DNA from: CBCPNA01 sp965120415
GTDB lineage: Bacteria > Bacillota > Clostridia > Lachnospirales > CAG-274
Direction: 5' to 3'
Assembly: GCA_965120415.1 (NCBI GenBank)
Contig: CBCPNA010000031.1
Coordinates: 1 to 33,198 of the forward strand
DNA: 33,198 bases
Below the pieces are notes generated by a model. That model made no database searches and was not told where the DNA came from. It saw only the letters and a program-made list of their open reading frames with translations. Of this stretch, positions 1 through 8,154 are shown piece after piece; the first letter of the stretch is position 1; each line of letters opens with the position of its first letter. A program made the translations under genes and the position numbers.

Positions 1-91
1 AACAACCTAATTAAAGTTGTCCAGACTTTTAGGTTGTTTTAAATCAAAATAACTTTAAAAGGCAAGCAACTCTAGCTAATTGCCTTCTCAT
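1..91 (-). ncRNA. Small RNA, left copy (candidate type I antitoxin)
   Basis: Transcription should start near 91 on the minus strand, 7 bases after a consensus promoter, and run off the left edge through a terminator hairpin (arms 1-10 and about 30-39). Near its 5' end it can form a stem-loop between GGCAATTAGC and GTTGCTTGCC (plus 61-84). It is a diverged copy of the RNA at 362-459, with the same order of promoter, stem-loop and terminator. By analogy with convergent type I systems it probably belongs to a second toxin gene lying left of the window. No family name is claimed. Confidence 0.55.
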
Positions 92-97
92 ATTTTT

Positions 98-126
98 ATT
101 ATAGCACTACTTCTTTCCATTGTCAA
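98..126 (-). promoter_or_regulatory. Sigma-A promoter of the left small RNA
   Basis: On the minus strand a perfect TTGACA (126-121) is separated by 17 bases from a perfect TATAAT (103-98). No open reading frame follows, so it most likely drives a non-coding RNA. Confidence 0.75.
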
Positions 127-178
127 TGTAAAGTAAATGTTAATTGCACTATTATTTTACAAAAAAGGACAAATAAAC

Positions 179-207
179 TTTACAAATAAGCTTTTTTATG
201 ATATATT
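179..207 (+). promoter_or_regulatory. Promoter of the small toxin-like gene
   Basis: TTTACA (179-184), a 17-base spacer and TATATT (202-207) form a good sigma-A promoter. The leader of about 65 nt before the start codon has a stem-loop of GGCAATTAGC with GTTGCTTGCC (220-248). The same stem sequence opens the flanking antisense RNAs. A second small hairpin, around TGTGTATTTTGCACA, lies just before the ribosome binding site. Confidence 0.65.
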
Positions 208-279
208 CTCTTTTGGGATGGCAATTAGCTTAAGTTAGGTTGCTTGCCTTTGTGTATTTTGCACAAAGAAGGTGGTTTT

Positions 280-351
280 ATGAAAAAGTTAATATTCATA
301 ATTTTCATGACAATATTTTTTATAGTACTTACCTGTGTTAAAGTTTACTAA
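280..351 (+). CDS. 23-residue hydrophobic peptide, candidate type I toxin
   Basis: ATG at 280 follows a good ribosome binding site (GAAGGTGG, 268-275) and the frame ends at TAA 349-351. The peptide is almost one membrane helix: a short basic start (MKK), a run of Leu, Ile, Phe, Met and Val, and a short tail ending CVKVY. Size, composition, a dedicated promoter with a long structured leader, and convergent small-RNA genes on the opposite strand match the plan of type I toxins such as the Fst/TxpA-like peptides. Such peptides insert in the cell membrane and are silenced by an antisense RNA. Sequence membership in a named family cannot be shown. The alternative is a leader peptide or a chance reading frame, but promoter, ribosome binding site and stop argue for a gene. 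Confidence 0.6.
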   Translation: MKKLIFIIFMTIFFIVLTCVKVY

Positions 352-361
352 GCTTTAATGC

Positions 362-459
362 AAAATAAAAACAACCTAATTAAAGTTGTCGAGGCTTTTT
401 AGGTTGTTTCTTAACTCAACAATTTAAAAGGCAAGCAACTTCGCTAATTGCCTTCTCAT
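362..459 (-). ncRNA. Small RNA, right copy (candidate antitoxin)
   Basis: This RNA of about 95 nt starts near 459 on the minus strand and stops at a hairpin (arms 408-399 and 379-370) followed by a T-rich tail. It converges on the peptide gene at 280-351. The two transcripts would overlap antisense across the shared terminator region, about 365-410. Its 5' stem-loop (plus 430-452) has the same stem as the toxin leader. The first 170 bases of the window are a diverged duplicate. Confidence 0.6.
370..408. terminator. Bidirectional terminator between toxin and small RNA
   Basis: AACAACCTAA (370-379) pairs with TTAGGTTGTT (399-408), and inner AAAG/CTTT bases extend the stem. The minus-strand side is followed by a clear T tract. 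The plus-strand tail (TTTC) is weaker, so toxin termination is less certain. Confidence 0.6.
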
Positions 460-465
460 ATTTTT

Positions 466-494
466 ATTATAGCATTACTTATTTACATTGTCAA
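466..494 (-). promoter_or_regulatory. Sigma-A promoter of the right small RNA
   Basis: Perfect TTGACA (494-489), 17-base spacer and perfect TATAAT (471-466) on the minus strand. It is stronger by consensus than the peptide promoter at 179-207, as expected if the antitoxin is made in excess. Confidence 0.75.
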
Positions 495-523
495 GGTAAA
501 ACGATATTAGTAGTTTTTTACAA

Positions 524-553
524 AAAAGACTAGCAAAACTGCTAGCCTTTTTA
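524..553 (-). terminator. Terminator after the amidase gene
   Basis: CTAGCA and TGCTAG arms (530-535 and 540-545) form a hairpin just past the amidase stop codon. Six Ts follow on the minus strand. The plus strand also has a T run, so it may work in both directions. Confidence 0.7.
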
Positions 554-2620
554 TTATTTAGGATATTTTTCTAAAACTTCTTTCATAGATTTGTATAAAG
601 CTTCTGCTATACTTTGTCTGCCTTCTTCAGAACCTAATATTGCGTTATCTGTAGGATTTGTTATAAATGCTATTTCGCATAATATAGCTGGTATACGGCT
701 ATCTCGTAAAACTTTAAAATTAGAAGTTTTGGTCCCTCTATTTTTAGTGCCGACTATATCACAAATATTTTGTTGGAATATCTCTGCCATCTCTTGGCTA
801 TTAATACCTCTCTCGCTAGTATTAAGATTTAAATAATAAACTTCTGTACCGTTAGGAGAAGTATTAGAAGAATCAGAAGGTGCATTTATATGGATAGAAA
901 CAAACATATCGCCAACTTCATTACCAAGAGATGTCCTATCATCAAAGCTAGGGTAAACATCTGTTATTCTTGAAGAATATATTTTTATATCGCCATCCTC
1001 TTCAGCAAGTGCTAAAACTTTATTACCTATATCTAAAACAATATCCTTTTCTTGTAATGATAAACCACTAGTGCCTGGGTCTGAACCTCCATGCCCCGGG
1101 TCTATAACAACAATGTTGTCGTATTTATCTTTAGGTGTTACTATTTCTATATAAATATAATTACTATCTTCTTCTATATTAACAGCAATTAGCTGATTAG
1201 ATGTTATAGTAATTTTAGTTACGCCATCTTCATTTTTAACTGCTATATTTTTAACAAGAGTATTATCTACGCTATATTGCCCCTCTGCTATTAAGCTTGT
1301 TATATCTGTTTCAAAAGTTAGTATATATTGTTTTTCAAGATAGTTATCTTCATGTATTATATTATTTATATCTATATTAATGCTACTATTTTTAGCTATT
1401 TTAAAACCACTATCTTCGCTCCATTCTACCTCTTCTTGCACTACCTCTTCTTCTTGTATACTTGGCAAATCTGCCCCCAATTTTAAAACAAAATATCCAT
1501 CTTCATAAAGCGTAAGATAGTTTAAATCTTCATTTAGCTTTATAGTTATTTTTAAATTATTATCTTCTTCTTCTGTTAAAAATTCTTTTATATAAGATGT
1601 ATATCTATCGCTTTCTTTTAAATAATCTGTATTTACATTAAATAGAGTTAATGTTATTGTGTATTCTTCTTCATCTTCATTTGTATCTTTTTCTATTTCG
1701 TATGTTGGCTCATACTCAGCAGTTATTTTAATAATATCATGTACACCATCGTTTGATTTTTCTATTTGTTTTATATAATTACCACCAAAATTTGCTACAA
1801 GCGTTGTACCATCTTCGCTTAAAAATATTTCATAAAATGTTTCTTCTGTAGGTGTAAATATAAGCCTTACAGAAGTTTCATTACGCTGGATAGTAAGGCT
1901 TGATATAAATTTAGAATAGCATGTTATAGTATTTTCAGATAAATCTGTATTAAAATTGTATATATCTAATGCAATGCGTCCATCTTGCAATTCTGTTATT
2001 TCATAATCTTCTATTTTTTTATTAGCATATATATAAAATGTGTTTTGGTTAGAATCTGGAAATTCGATAGAATTTATTATACCTAATTTTGTTGTCTCTG
2101 ATGTGGATACTGTTGTATCTTGTGTTGTTTGCTCTGTCTCTTTATTTGATAATATATTGATTGTTCTGTTAGAAGAATCCCAAATAACCTCAAGCCCTAT
2201 ATTTTCGCTAACAAATCTAACTGGTATCATAGTCTTATTATTTATAAGCATAGGCACTAAAGGCATCTGGACGCTACTTCCGTTGACTTCGGCTACAGCG
2301 TTATTTATTTGCATTTTTATAGTAATGTCGTTATATTTAACAGTCACCTCTTTAGTATCGCTATTCCATGTTACTTCGGCTCCTAGTGTTTCAAACACTT
2401 CTCTAGCAGGTACTAATGTATAATCATTAAAAATTATTGGCTGCATTACTAAATTTTCTAATTTATTATTATCTATATATAAATAAACTTCTTCGTTAGT
2501 GTATGTATGGTAACTACCGTCATAATAAAGATTTAAACTAACATAAGGCGCAGCAAATGCTGGAATGTTTAGAAAAATTATAGTTAGTAAACATAAAAAC
2601 AAGTTAGTAATAATTTTCAT
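554..2620 (-). CDS. Secreted N-acetylmuramoyl-L-alanine amidase with stalk-like N-terminal domains
   Basis: Amidase_3 enzymes cut the amide bond between N-acetylmuramic acid and L-alanine in peptidoglycan. The 688-residue protein begins with a signal peptide (1-23, ending AFAA). A copper-amine-oxidase-N-type domain follows (about 45-157), with the paired PAREV and PVRFV motifs typical of clostridial wall proteins. Residues about 180-490 look like AMIN-type beta domains, separated by acidic linkers. The catalytic domain (503-686) has the zinc ligands His510 (DPGHGG), Glu524 and His577 (SIHIN), and the catalytic Glu649 (CEIAFITN), so it looks active. The start is supported by GGAGG eight bases upstream. 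An ATTTGTTATAAT promoter -10 lies just ahead of it. Likely roles are cell separation, wall turnover or spore release; which of these cannot be told from sequence. Confidence 0.9.
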   Translation of the reverse strand: MKIITNLFLCLLTIIFLNIPAFAAPYVSLNLYYDGSYHTYTNEEVYLYIDNNKLENLVMQPIIFNDYTLVPAREVFETLGAEVTWNSDTKEVTVKYNDITIKMQINNAVAEVNGSSVQMPLVPMLINNKTMIPVRFVSENIGLEVIWDSSNRTINILSNKETEQTTQDTTVSTSETTKLGIINSIEFPDSNQNTFYIYANKKIEDYEITELQDGRIALDIYNFNTDLSENTITCYSKFISSLTIQRNETSVRLIFTPTEETFYEIFLSEDGTTLVANFGGNYIKQIEKSNDGVHDIIKITAEYEPTYEIEKDTNEDEEEYTITLTLFNVNTDYLKESDRYTSYIKEFLTEEEDNNLKITIKLNEDLNYLTLYEDGYFVLKLGADLPSIQEEEVVQEEVEWSEDSGFKIAKNSSINIDINNIIHEDNYLEKQYILTFETDITSLIAEGQYSVDNTLVKNIAVKNEDGVTKITITSNQLIAVNIEEDSNYIYIEIVTPKDKYDNIVVIDPGHGGSDPGTSGLSLQEKDIVLDIGNKVLALAEEDGDIKIYSSRITDVYPSFDDRTSLGNEVGDMFVSIHINAPSDSSNTSPNGTEVYYLNLNTSERGINSQEMAEIFQQNICDIVGTKNRGTKTSNFKVLRDSRIPAILCEIAFITNPTDNAILGSEEGRQSIAEALYKSMKEVLEKYPK

Positions 2621-2761
2621 TTTAAAGCCTCCACTGATTTTATGTATTATATTATAACAAATTTTTTTACATTTTTCTAATTTATTTTTAATTTGAAATA
2701 AAAATGTAATAAATATGACATAATAAATAAAAATTATTACCTTTGTTTTTATTATTTTTTA

Positions 2762-3898
2762 CTAAAGACTATTTTTTATAACTTCTATAGCCTTTTCTAA
2801 TTGCAAATCTTCATCTGTACTATTATTTATCATATAATAATCTGGCTCGATACCTGTACCATCTATACAAATACCGTTAGGGGTATAATATTTAGCTATA
2901 GTAACCTTTAGCCCACTTCCATCGCTTAAAGAATAAATGTTTTGTACAACACCTTTACCAAAAGTTGTTTCTCCAACTAACGCTCCAACTCCATAATCTT
3001 TGATAGCTCCAGCAAAAACTTCAGACGCTGATGCCGAATTTCCGTTTACAAGCACAACTAAAGGCTTACCATAATATTCTTCATCAGAATATTGATATTC
3101 TTTATTGCCGTATTTATCTTCTATATATGTAATCGTACCTTCTGGCACAAAAAGGTCTGTTATTTCACAAACTGTTGTTAAAAGCCCACCCGGGTTATCT
3201 CTTAAATCTATTATCATACCATCAGCACTTTGCAAATCTTCAAAAGCTGTTTTAAATTGTTCTGTCGTAACTCTATCAAATTGCGATATACGTATATAGC
3301 CTATATTATCTTCTAGCATTTTGTACTCTACAGTTTGTACATCAAGCTTTTGCCTTAAAACTTCAAATTCTAGCTCTTCTCCATCTCTTAAAATAGTTAG
3401 ATTAACTTTAGTACCCTCTTCTCCTTTTATTTTGTTTATCAAATTTTCATAATTATCTAAAGTTACTTCTTCTCCATTAACTTTTTTAATAATATCTCCA
3501 GCCAAGATACCACTTTCTTTTGCTGGAGAATCATCAAATATTCCATAAACAACAATTTCTCCATCTTCTGTAACTGTAATATATACCCCTATACCGACAT
3601 AATTGCCTTCTGTATTTTCTATAAAATCTACAAACTCATCTTTAGACATATAGTAAGAATAAGGGTCGTTAAGCGTTGCTACAAGCCCTTTATACATACC
3701 ATCTTTTGCATCTTCATCAAATTCATTAACAGAATATTTACTAACTATATTTTCAATTTCTTCTATCTTTTGTGCATATGTTAAATTACCACTAGCTCTC
3801 CTATAATAATTTGTAATATTAATACTTAAAAAGCCAACTGCTAATGTAAAAGCAAGCCCAACTATACAGCCTTTCCAAAAGTTTTTTTTGTTTTCCAT
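2762..3898 (-). CDS. ctpA: Carboxy-terminal processing protease, S41 family
   Basis: This 378-residue serine protease trims or degrades extracytoplasmic proteins. A single N-terminal membrane segment (about 11-30) anchors it with the catalytic part outside. A PDZ domain (about 100-182) recognises C-terminal tails. The S41 core follows, with NPGG (235-238), catalytic Ser290 in NGNSASASE, and Lys315 and Gln319 in GKGVVQ. The Ser/Lys spacing of 25 and Lys/Gln spacing of 4 match CtpB-type enzymes. GAGGTGG precedes the ATG. In spore formers, CtpB cleaves SpoIVFA to activate sigma-K. Whether this copy does that or has a housekeeping role is open. The amidase lies 141 bases downstream on the same strand, but has its own promoter-like sequence. 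Confidence 0.9.
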   Translation of the reverse strand: MENKKNFWKGCIVGLAFTLAVGFLSINITNYYRRASGNLTYAQKIEEIENIVSKYSVNEFDEDAKDGMYKGLVATLNDPYSYYMSKDEFVDFIENTEGNYVGIGVYITVTEDGEIVVYGIFDDSPAKESGILAGDIIKKVNGEEVTLDNYENLINKIKGEEGTKVNLTILRDGEELEFEVLRQKLDVQTVEYKMLEDNIGYIRISQFDRVTTEQFKTAFEDLQSADGMIIDLRDNPGGLLTTVCEITDLFVPEGTITYIEDKYGNKEYQYSDEEYYGKPLVVLVNGNSASASEVFAGAIKDYGVGALVGETTFGKGVVQNIYSLSDGSGLKVTIAKYYTPNGICIDGTGIEPDYYMINNSTDEDLQLEKAIEVIKNSL

Positions 3899-4020
3899 TT
3901 ATTCCACCTCTTAAATGTATAATAAATATTTTATTAAAAAATATACTTATACATTACTAATAAATTTTAAATTACAAAAATTATTATAGCAAAACTATTG
4001 CATATTTTCAATAAAAAAGG

Positions 4021-4070
4021 AATTATAATAAAATTTTCTTTAACAAATATATTTCTTTTTTATTATAATT
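4021..4070. repeat. 13-bp perfect inverted repeat upstream of the protease
   Basis: AATTATAATAAAA (4021-4033) and its exact complement (4058-4070) flank 24 bases. Both arms contain TATAAT, one on each strand. It lies in the gap 3899-4163, otherwise holding only the terminator of the PTS operon. It could be an operator or promoter for the protease, or chance in AT-rich DNA. Confidence 0.35.
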
Positions 4071-4128
4071 ATTTAATAAATACGTTATCATATTTATATT
4101 AAATTTATATAAAAATAAAAGTCTGTAC

Positions 4129-4157
4129 TAAAAAAGCTAAAGCTTTAAACTTTAGCC
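4129..4157 (-). terminator. Terminator of the fructose PTS operon
   Basis: GCTAAAG and CTTTAGC arms (4136-4142, 4150-4156) with a 7-base loop are followed by six Ts on the minus strand, directly after the enzyme I stop codon. Confidence 0.8.
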
Positions 4158-4163
4158 AAAATA

Positions 4164-5849
4164 TTAATTATTATTCAAAAACTCTAAAACTTCTTCTAAG
4201 CTTTCTTTTTGTAAAATAATATCAGAATATTTTTTTGCATTTTCAAAAGATGTATCTATTATTTGTTTTTTTATTTTATTTATTTCGGATGCTGACATAG
4301 AAAATTCATCAAGCCCAAAACCAAGCAAAATTTTGGCAGCTTTATAGTCGCTAGCAAATTCGCCACACATGCCAACTTTTATATTATATTTATGCCCAGC
4401 ATCTATTACAGCTTTTATGCTTTTTAAAACAGCTGGATGAAAAGAATTATACATGTTAGAAATTTTTTTGTTACCTCTATCGACTGCTAGTACATATTGG
4501 GTTAAATCGTTAGTGCCTATGCTAAAAAAGTCCACATGTTTTGCAAATTGCTCTGCAAGTACTACAGATGCTGGTGTTTCTATCATTATACCTACTTCTA
4601 TATTTTCATCAAATTTTATATTTTGTTGTTTCAGCTCTTTTTTGCATTCTTCTAAAATTTCGTTAGCTAAAACAATTTCTTCTATAGATATAATCATAGG
4701 GTACATTATTCTTACATATCCAAAAGCACTTGCTCTTAATATTGCTTTTAGCTGGTCTTTAAACAAATCTTTTAGAGTAAGGCTTATCCTTATAGCTCGC
4801 CAACCAAGAAAAGGGTTTTCTTCAAAATCAAATTTGTAATAAGAAAGTGATTTATCGCCCCCTATGTCAAGGGTTCTTATTGTTAGCTCTTTACCATCGC
4901 ATAAAACAGCAGCTTGTTTATAAACTTCAAACTGTTCTTCTTCTGTTGGAAAGTGGGTATTTTCCATATATAAAAATTCTGTTCTAAAAAGCCCTACTCC
5001 GTCTATATTATGCTTTATTGCCGCTTCTATATCCAAAATATTACCAACATTTGCACATAAAGATACTTGCCTTCCATCTGTTGTTTTTGGCAAAACATTT
5101 TCTAATTGTTTTAAAAGCATCTCTTCTTCTTTAAATTTTTGTTCTAATTTTTTATATTCTGCTATTTCATTTTCATCTGGATTTATAATAATATTGCCTT
5201 TTTCTGCATCCATAGCAATAATATCGCCATCTTTTACAGAAGATAGTATACCACTTACCCCTACTAAAGCAGGCAATGCTAAATTTCTTGCTATTATAGA
5301 TACATGGCTTGTAATACCCCCTAGCTCTGTAATAAAGCCTTTAACAAAATCAAGATTTAAAAAAGCAGTATCAGATGGGGTTAAATCTTCTGCTATTATT
5401 ATAACCTCTTCTTTTATATCTTTAAAGGGGTTATCTTCTAGCCCTTTTAATTTTTTAATAATACGCTCGCCAACATCTTTTACATCTATAGCTCTTTCTT
5501 TCATGTATTCATCTTCCATCATTTGGAAGATAGAAGCTATTTCTGAAATGGCGTTTGAAAGGGCAAGCTGTGCATTTTGCCCTTCATTTTTTATTTTATT
5601 TATTACGTTATCGTATAGCATTATATCTTCAACAATCATGCTATGCCCTGCAAAAATTTCTGAATTTTTAGAAAGCTTTAAAATTTCTTCTTTTGCTTTT
5701 AATAATGCATTTTCAAATTTTTTTAATTCTTCATCTATGCTCAAAACTTTATAATCTTCTGGTGTTAAATCTGCTTTTTTTACAATAAATACTTTTGAAA
5801 TAACTATACCTTTAGATGAAGTTTTTAAAACTTTTAAAGTTTTTGACAT
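4164..5849 (-). CDS. ptsI: PTS enzyme I (phosphoenolpyruvate-protein phosphotransferase)
   Basis: This cytoplasmic enzyme takes phosphate from phosphoenolpyruvate and passes it to HPr, the first step of all PTS sugar uptake. The 561 residues are close to the usual 570. The swivelling domain carries the phosphorylated His182 in GGITSHVSIIAR. The C-terminal TIM barrel has GVGLFRTEFL, GGDKSLSYY, MIETPASV, SIGTNDLTQY and the active-site Cys in VGMCGE. It starts 13 bases after the HPr gene and ends the operon. Location inside a fructose operon is seen in some Clostridia, and here may make the general PTS proteins fructose-responsive, unless other copies exist. Confidence 0.96.
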   Translation of the reverse strand: MSKTLKVLKTSSKGIVISKVFIVKKADLTPEDYKVLSIDEELKKFENALLKAKEEILKLSKNSEIFAGHSMIVEDIMLYDNVINKIKNEGQNAQLALSNAISEIASIFQMMEDEYMKERAIDVKDVGERIIKKLKGLEDNPFKDIKEEVIIIAEDLTPSDTAFLNLDFVKGFITELGGITSHVSIIARNLALPALVGVSGILSSVKDGDIIAMDAEKGNIIINPDENEIAEYKKLEQKFKEEEMLLKQLENVLPKTTDGRQVSLCANVGNILDIEAAIKHNIDGVGLFRTEFLYMENTHFPTEEEQFEVYKQAAVLCDGKELTIRTLDIGGDKSLSYYKFDFEENPFLGWRAIRISLTLKDLFKDQLKAILRASAFGYVRIMYPMIISIEEIVLANEILEECKKELKQQNIKFDENIEVGIMIETPASVVLAEQFAKHVDFFSIGTNDLTQYVLAVDRGNKKISNMYNSFHPAVLKSIKAVIDAGHKYNIKVGMCGEFASDYKAAKILLGFGLDEFSMSASEINKIKKQIIDTSFENAKKYSDIILQKESLEEVLEFLNNN

Positions 5850-5862
5850 ATTAAAGCACCTC

Positions 5863-6126
5863 TTATTCTCCTAAACCGCTTTCTACCGCTTGTACCAGTG
5901 TTTTTAAATCTTCTTCTTCATTATCGCCGTTACATCTTATTATAAATTCTTCTCCTGATTTTATACCAGCAGACATAATATTTAATACACTTTTAGCATT
6001 AATATTATTACCGTTGTAAATTATAGTAACCTCTGATGAGCATTTAGATGCTATTTTAGCAAATTCGCCTGACGGACGCATATGCATACCTTCTTTATTT
6101 TGTATAATTACTGATTTTTCTATCAT
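5863..6126 (-). CDS. ptsH: Phosphocarrier protein HPr
   Basis: Small phosphocarrier (87 residues) between enzyme I and the fructose EIIA domain. His15 lies in GMHMRPSG, the site phosphorylated by enzyme I. Ser46 lies in AKSVLNIMS, the regulatory site for HPr kinase, encoded at 10498-11418. Phospho-Ser46 HPr would act in carbon catabolite repression. The usual HAR is HMR here, with the key His and Arg kept. It sits between fruA and ptsI on the same strand, 79 bases after fruA, with its own ribosome binding site (AAGGAG). Confidence 0.95.
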   Translation of the reverse strand: MIEKSVIIQNKEGMHMRPSGEFAKIASKCSSEVTIIYNGNNINAKSVLNIMSAGIKSGEEFIIRCNGDNEEEDLKTLVQAVESGLGE

Positions 6127-6205
6127 TGTTTTAACTCCTTAAAAATTAATATATTTTAATATATTTAAATTATACAACTATAGGCTGTATAAATCAACAT
6201 GTAAA

Positions 6206-8110
6206 TTAAACTTCTATTTTATTTTTAAAAATACCTAATAAAATAGCAGAAACAACTGAACCTATAACTAAAGCTAATAAATATAATAAAGCGTTACCAA
6301 CAACAGGAAATACAAATATACCACCATGAGGCGCTCTTAATGTACAATCAAAAAGCATAGATAAAGCACCAGCAACGCCCGCACCTATAGCGCAAGCTGG
6401 TATAACCCTTAAAGGGTCAGCTGCTGCAAAAGGTATAGCACCCTCTGTTATAAAAGATAGCCCCATTATAAAATTGCTTAAAGCAGAACTTCTATCTTTT
6501 TTGCTAAATTTATTTTTAAAAAACACAGATGCTAAAGCTATTGCTATAGGAGGTACCATGCCGCCTATCATAACAGCTGCCATTATATTATAATTGCCCT
6601 CTGCTATTTGTGCTGTACCAAAAACATAAGCTGCTTTATTTATAGGTCCTCCAAAATCAATAGACATCATAAGCCCTAAAATAGCCCCTAATAGCACTTT
6701 ACTTGTATCGCCCATACTGCTAAGCAAATTGCTAAGCCATGTATTAAACGCTGCTACAGGAGGATTTAATATATATATTATAATAGCTGCTATTAAAAGC
6801 ACCCCTAATACGGGATATAATAAAACAGTTTTTGTACCATCTAAAACTTTAGGAAGAGGATTTAAAACTTTTTTAAGCCCAAGCATTAAATATCCAGCGA
6901 CAAATCCAGCCAAAAGCGCCCCTAAAAAACCAGAACCACCTTCACTAGCTAAATAGCCTCCAACAAACCCGGCTACAAGCGCCGGCTTATCTCCTATGCT
7001 CATAGCAATATATCCAGCCAAAATAGGTAGCATAAATGCAAAAGCAGTATCTCCAGCATTTTTAAGAAAAGCTGCAAAAGGAGTATTAGAACCAAAATTG
7101 CTAGGGTCTATTTCAAAATTATCAAATAAAAAGGCTAAAGCTATTAATATACCACCACCTATAACAAAAGGAAGCATATAAGAAACACCTTGCATTAAAT
7201 GCTTATAAATTTGCCTAGAAACACTTTCTTGTTCATCACTTGTTTTTGTATCTTCACTAGAAGCACTATTATATATAGGGGCATCGCCATCTATAGCCCT
7301 TTGCAAAAGCTTTTCTGGATTTTTAATACCTTCAGCTACTTTAACTTCTATTACCTTTTTACCGTTAAATCTAGCCATTTCTACTTTTTTATCTGCTGCA
7401 ACTATAATGCATTTTGCATTTTGTATTTCTTCTTTTGTAAGGACATTTTTAGCCCCTGCAGAACCATTTGTTTCTACTTTTGCTTTTATGCCCATTTCTT
7501 TTGCTTTATTTTCTAATGCTTCTGCCGCCATAAATGTATGAGCTATACCAGTTGGGCAAGCAGTAACACATAATACTTCATAATTATTACTATTATTATT
7601 TTGTGTATTTTCATTATTTTTAGTATTTTCTTTTTCTTCTGTTTTGCCAAATTTTTCTTCTTCAGCTTTATCTATAATGTTTAAAATTTCTTCTTTAGAA
7701 TTAGCTTTTAATATACTATCTTTAAAGCCATTAGTCATAATAATTGTAGAAAGCTTGCTCAAAACTTCAAGATGTGTATCTTGCCCGTTATCTGGAGCAG
7801 CTATCATAAAAAATAGCTTTGTATTTTGCCCATCTAACGCTTCATAATCAACACCATCTTTTAAAGTCATTATAGCTATTCCAGCAGAAGAAACAGAATT
7901 AGTTTTGGCATGTGGTATTGCTATTTCATCCCCTATACCGGTTGTAGAGCTTTCTTCTCTTTTTAATATAGCTTGTTTATACCCCTCTTTATCATTAATA
8001 TTACCGCCTTTTGCCATTAAATCAACAAGCTTATCTATTGCGTTATTCTTATCTGTTGCATCTGTATTTAAAAGCACAGAATCGATATTTATTAAGCTAG
8101 TAATTTTCAT
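6206..8110 (-). CDS. fruA: PTS fructose transporter, fused EIIA-EIIB-EIIC
   Basis: Membrane permease that imports fructose and phosphorylates it to fructose 1-phosphate. The 634-residue protein is a complete fusion. EIIA (about 1-150) has phosphorylated His67 in IAIPHAKT. An Asn/Glu-rich linker (155-176) leads to EIIB (about 177-275), with Cys185 in the CPTGIAHTFMAAE motif. The EIIC part (about 300-630) has many hydrophobic helices and the conserved GAIPFAAADP and APHGG motifs. It follows fruK by 39 bases and shares its promoter. Fructose is the best-supported substrate because of the EIIB and EIIC motifs and the adjoining fruK. Confidence 0.95.
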   Translation of the reverse strand: MKITSLINIDSVLLNTDATDKNNAIDKLVDLMAKGGNINDKEGYKQAILKREESSTTGIGDEIAIPHAKTNSVSSAGIAIMTLKDGVDYEALDGQNTKLFFMIAAPDNGQDTHLEVLSKLSTIIMTNGFKDSILKANSKEEILNIIDKAEEEKFGKTEEKENTKNNENTQNNNSNNYEVLCVTACPTGIAHTFMAAEALENKAKEMGIKAKVETNGSAGAKNVLTKEEIQNAKCIIVAADKKVEMARFNGKKVIEVKVAEGIKNPEKLLQRAIDGDAPIYNSASSEDTKTSDEQESVSRQIYKHLMQGVSYMLPFVIGGGILIALAFLFDNFEIDPSNFGSNTPFAAFLKNAGDTAFAFMLPILAGYIAMSIGDKPALVAGFVGGYLASEGGSGFLGALLAGFVAGYLMLGLKKVLNPLPKVLDGTKTVLLYPVLGVLLIAAIIIYILNPPVAAFNTWLSNLLSSMGDTSKVLLGAILGLMMSIDFGGPINKAAYVFGTAQIAEGNYNIMAAVMIGGMVPPIAIALASVFFKNKFSKKDRSSALSNFIMGLSFITEGAIPFAAADPLRVIPACAIGAGVAGALSMLFDCTLRAPHGGIFVFPVVGNALLYLLALVIGSVVSAILLGIFKNKIEV

Positions 8111-8154
8111 AAAAACTCTCCTTTATATAAAACTTATAAAAACTCTCCTTTATA
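8111..8154 (-). repeat. Duplicated ribosome binding site ahead of fruA
   Basis: The same 17 bases (TATAAAGGAGAGTTTTT on the minus strand) occur at 8154-8138 and 8127-8111. The copy next to fruA is followed by ATG. The upstream copy is followed by ATA and thus appears non-initiating. The upstream copy also supplies the stop codon of fruK. Confidence 0.7.
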
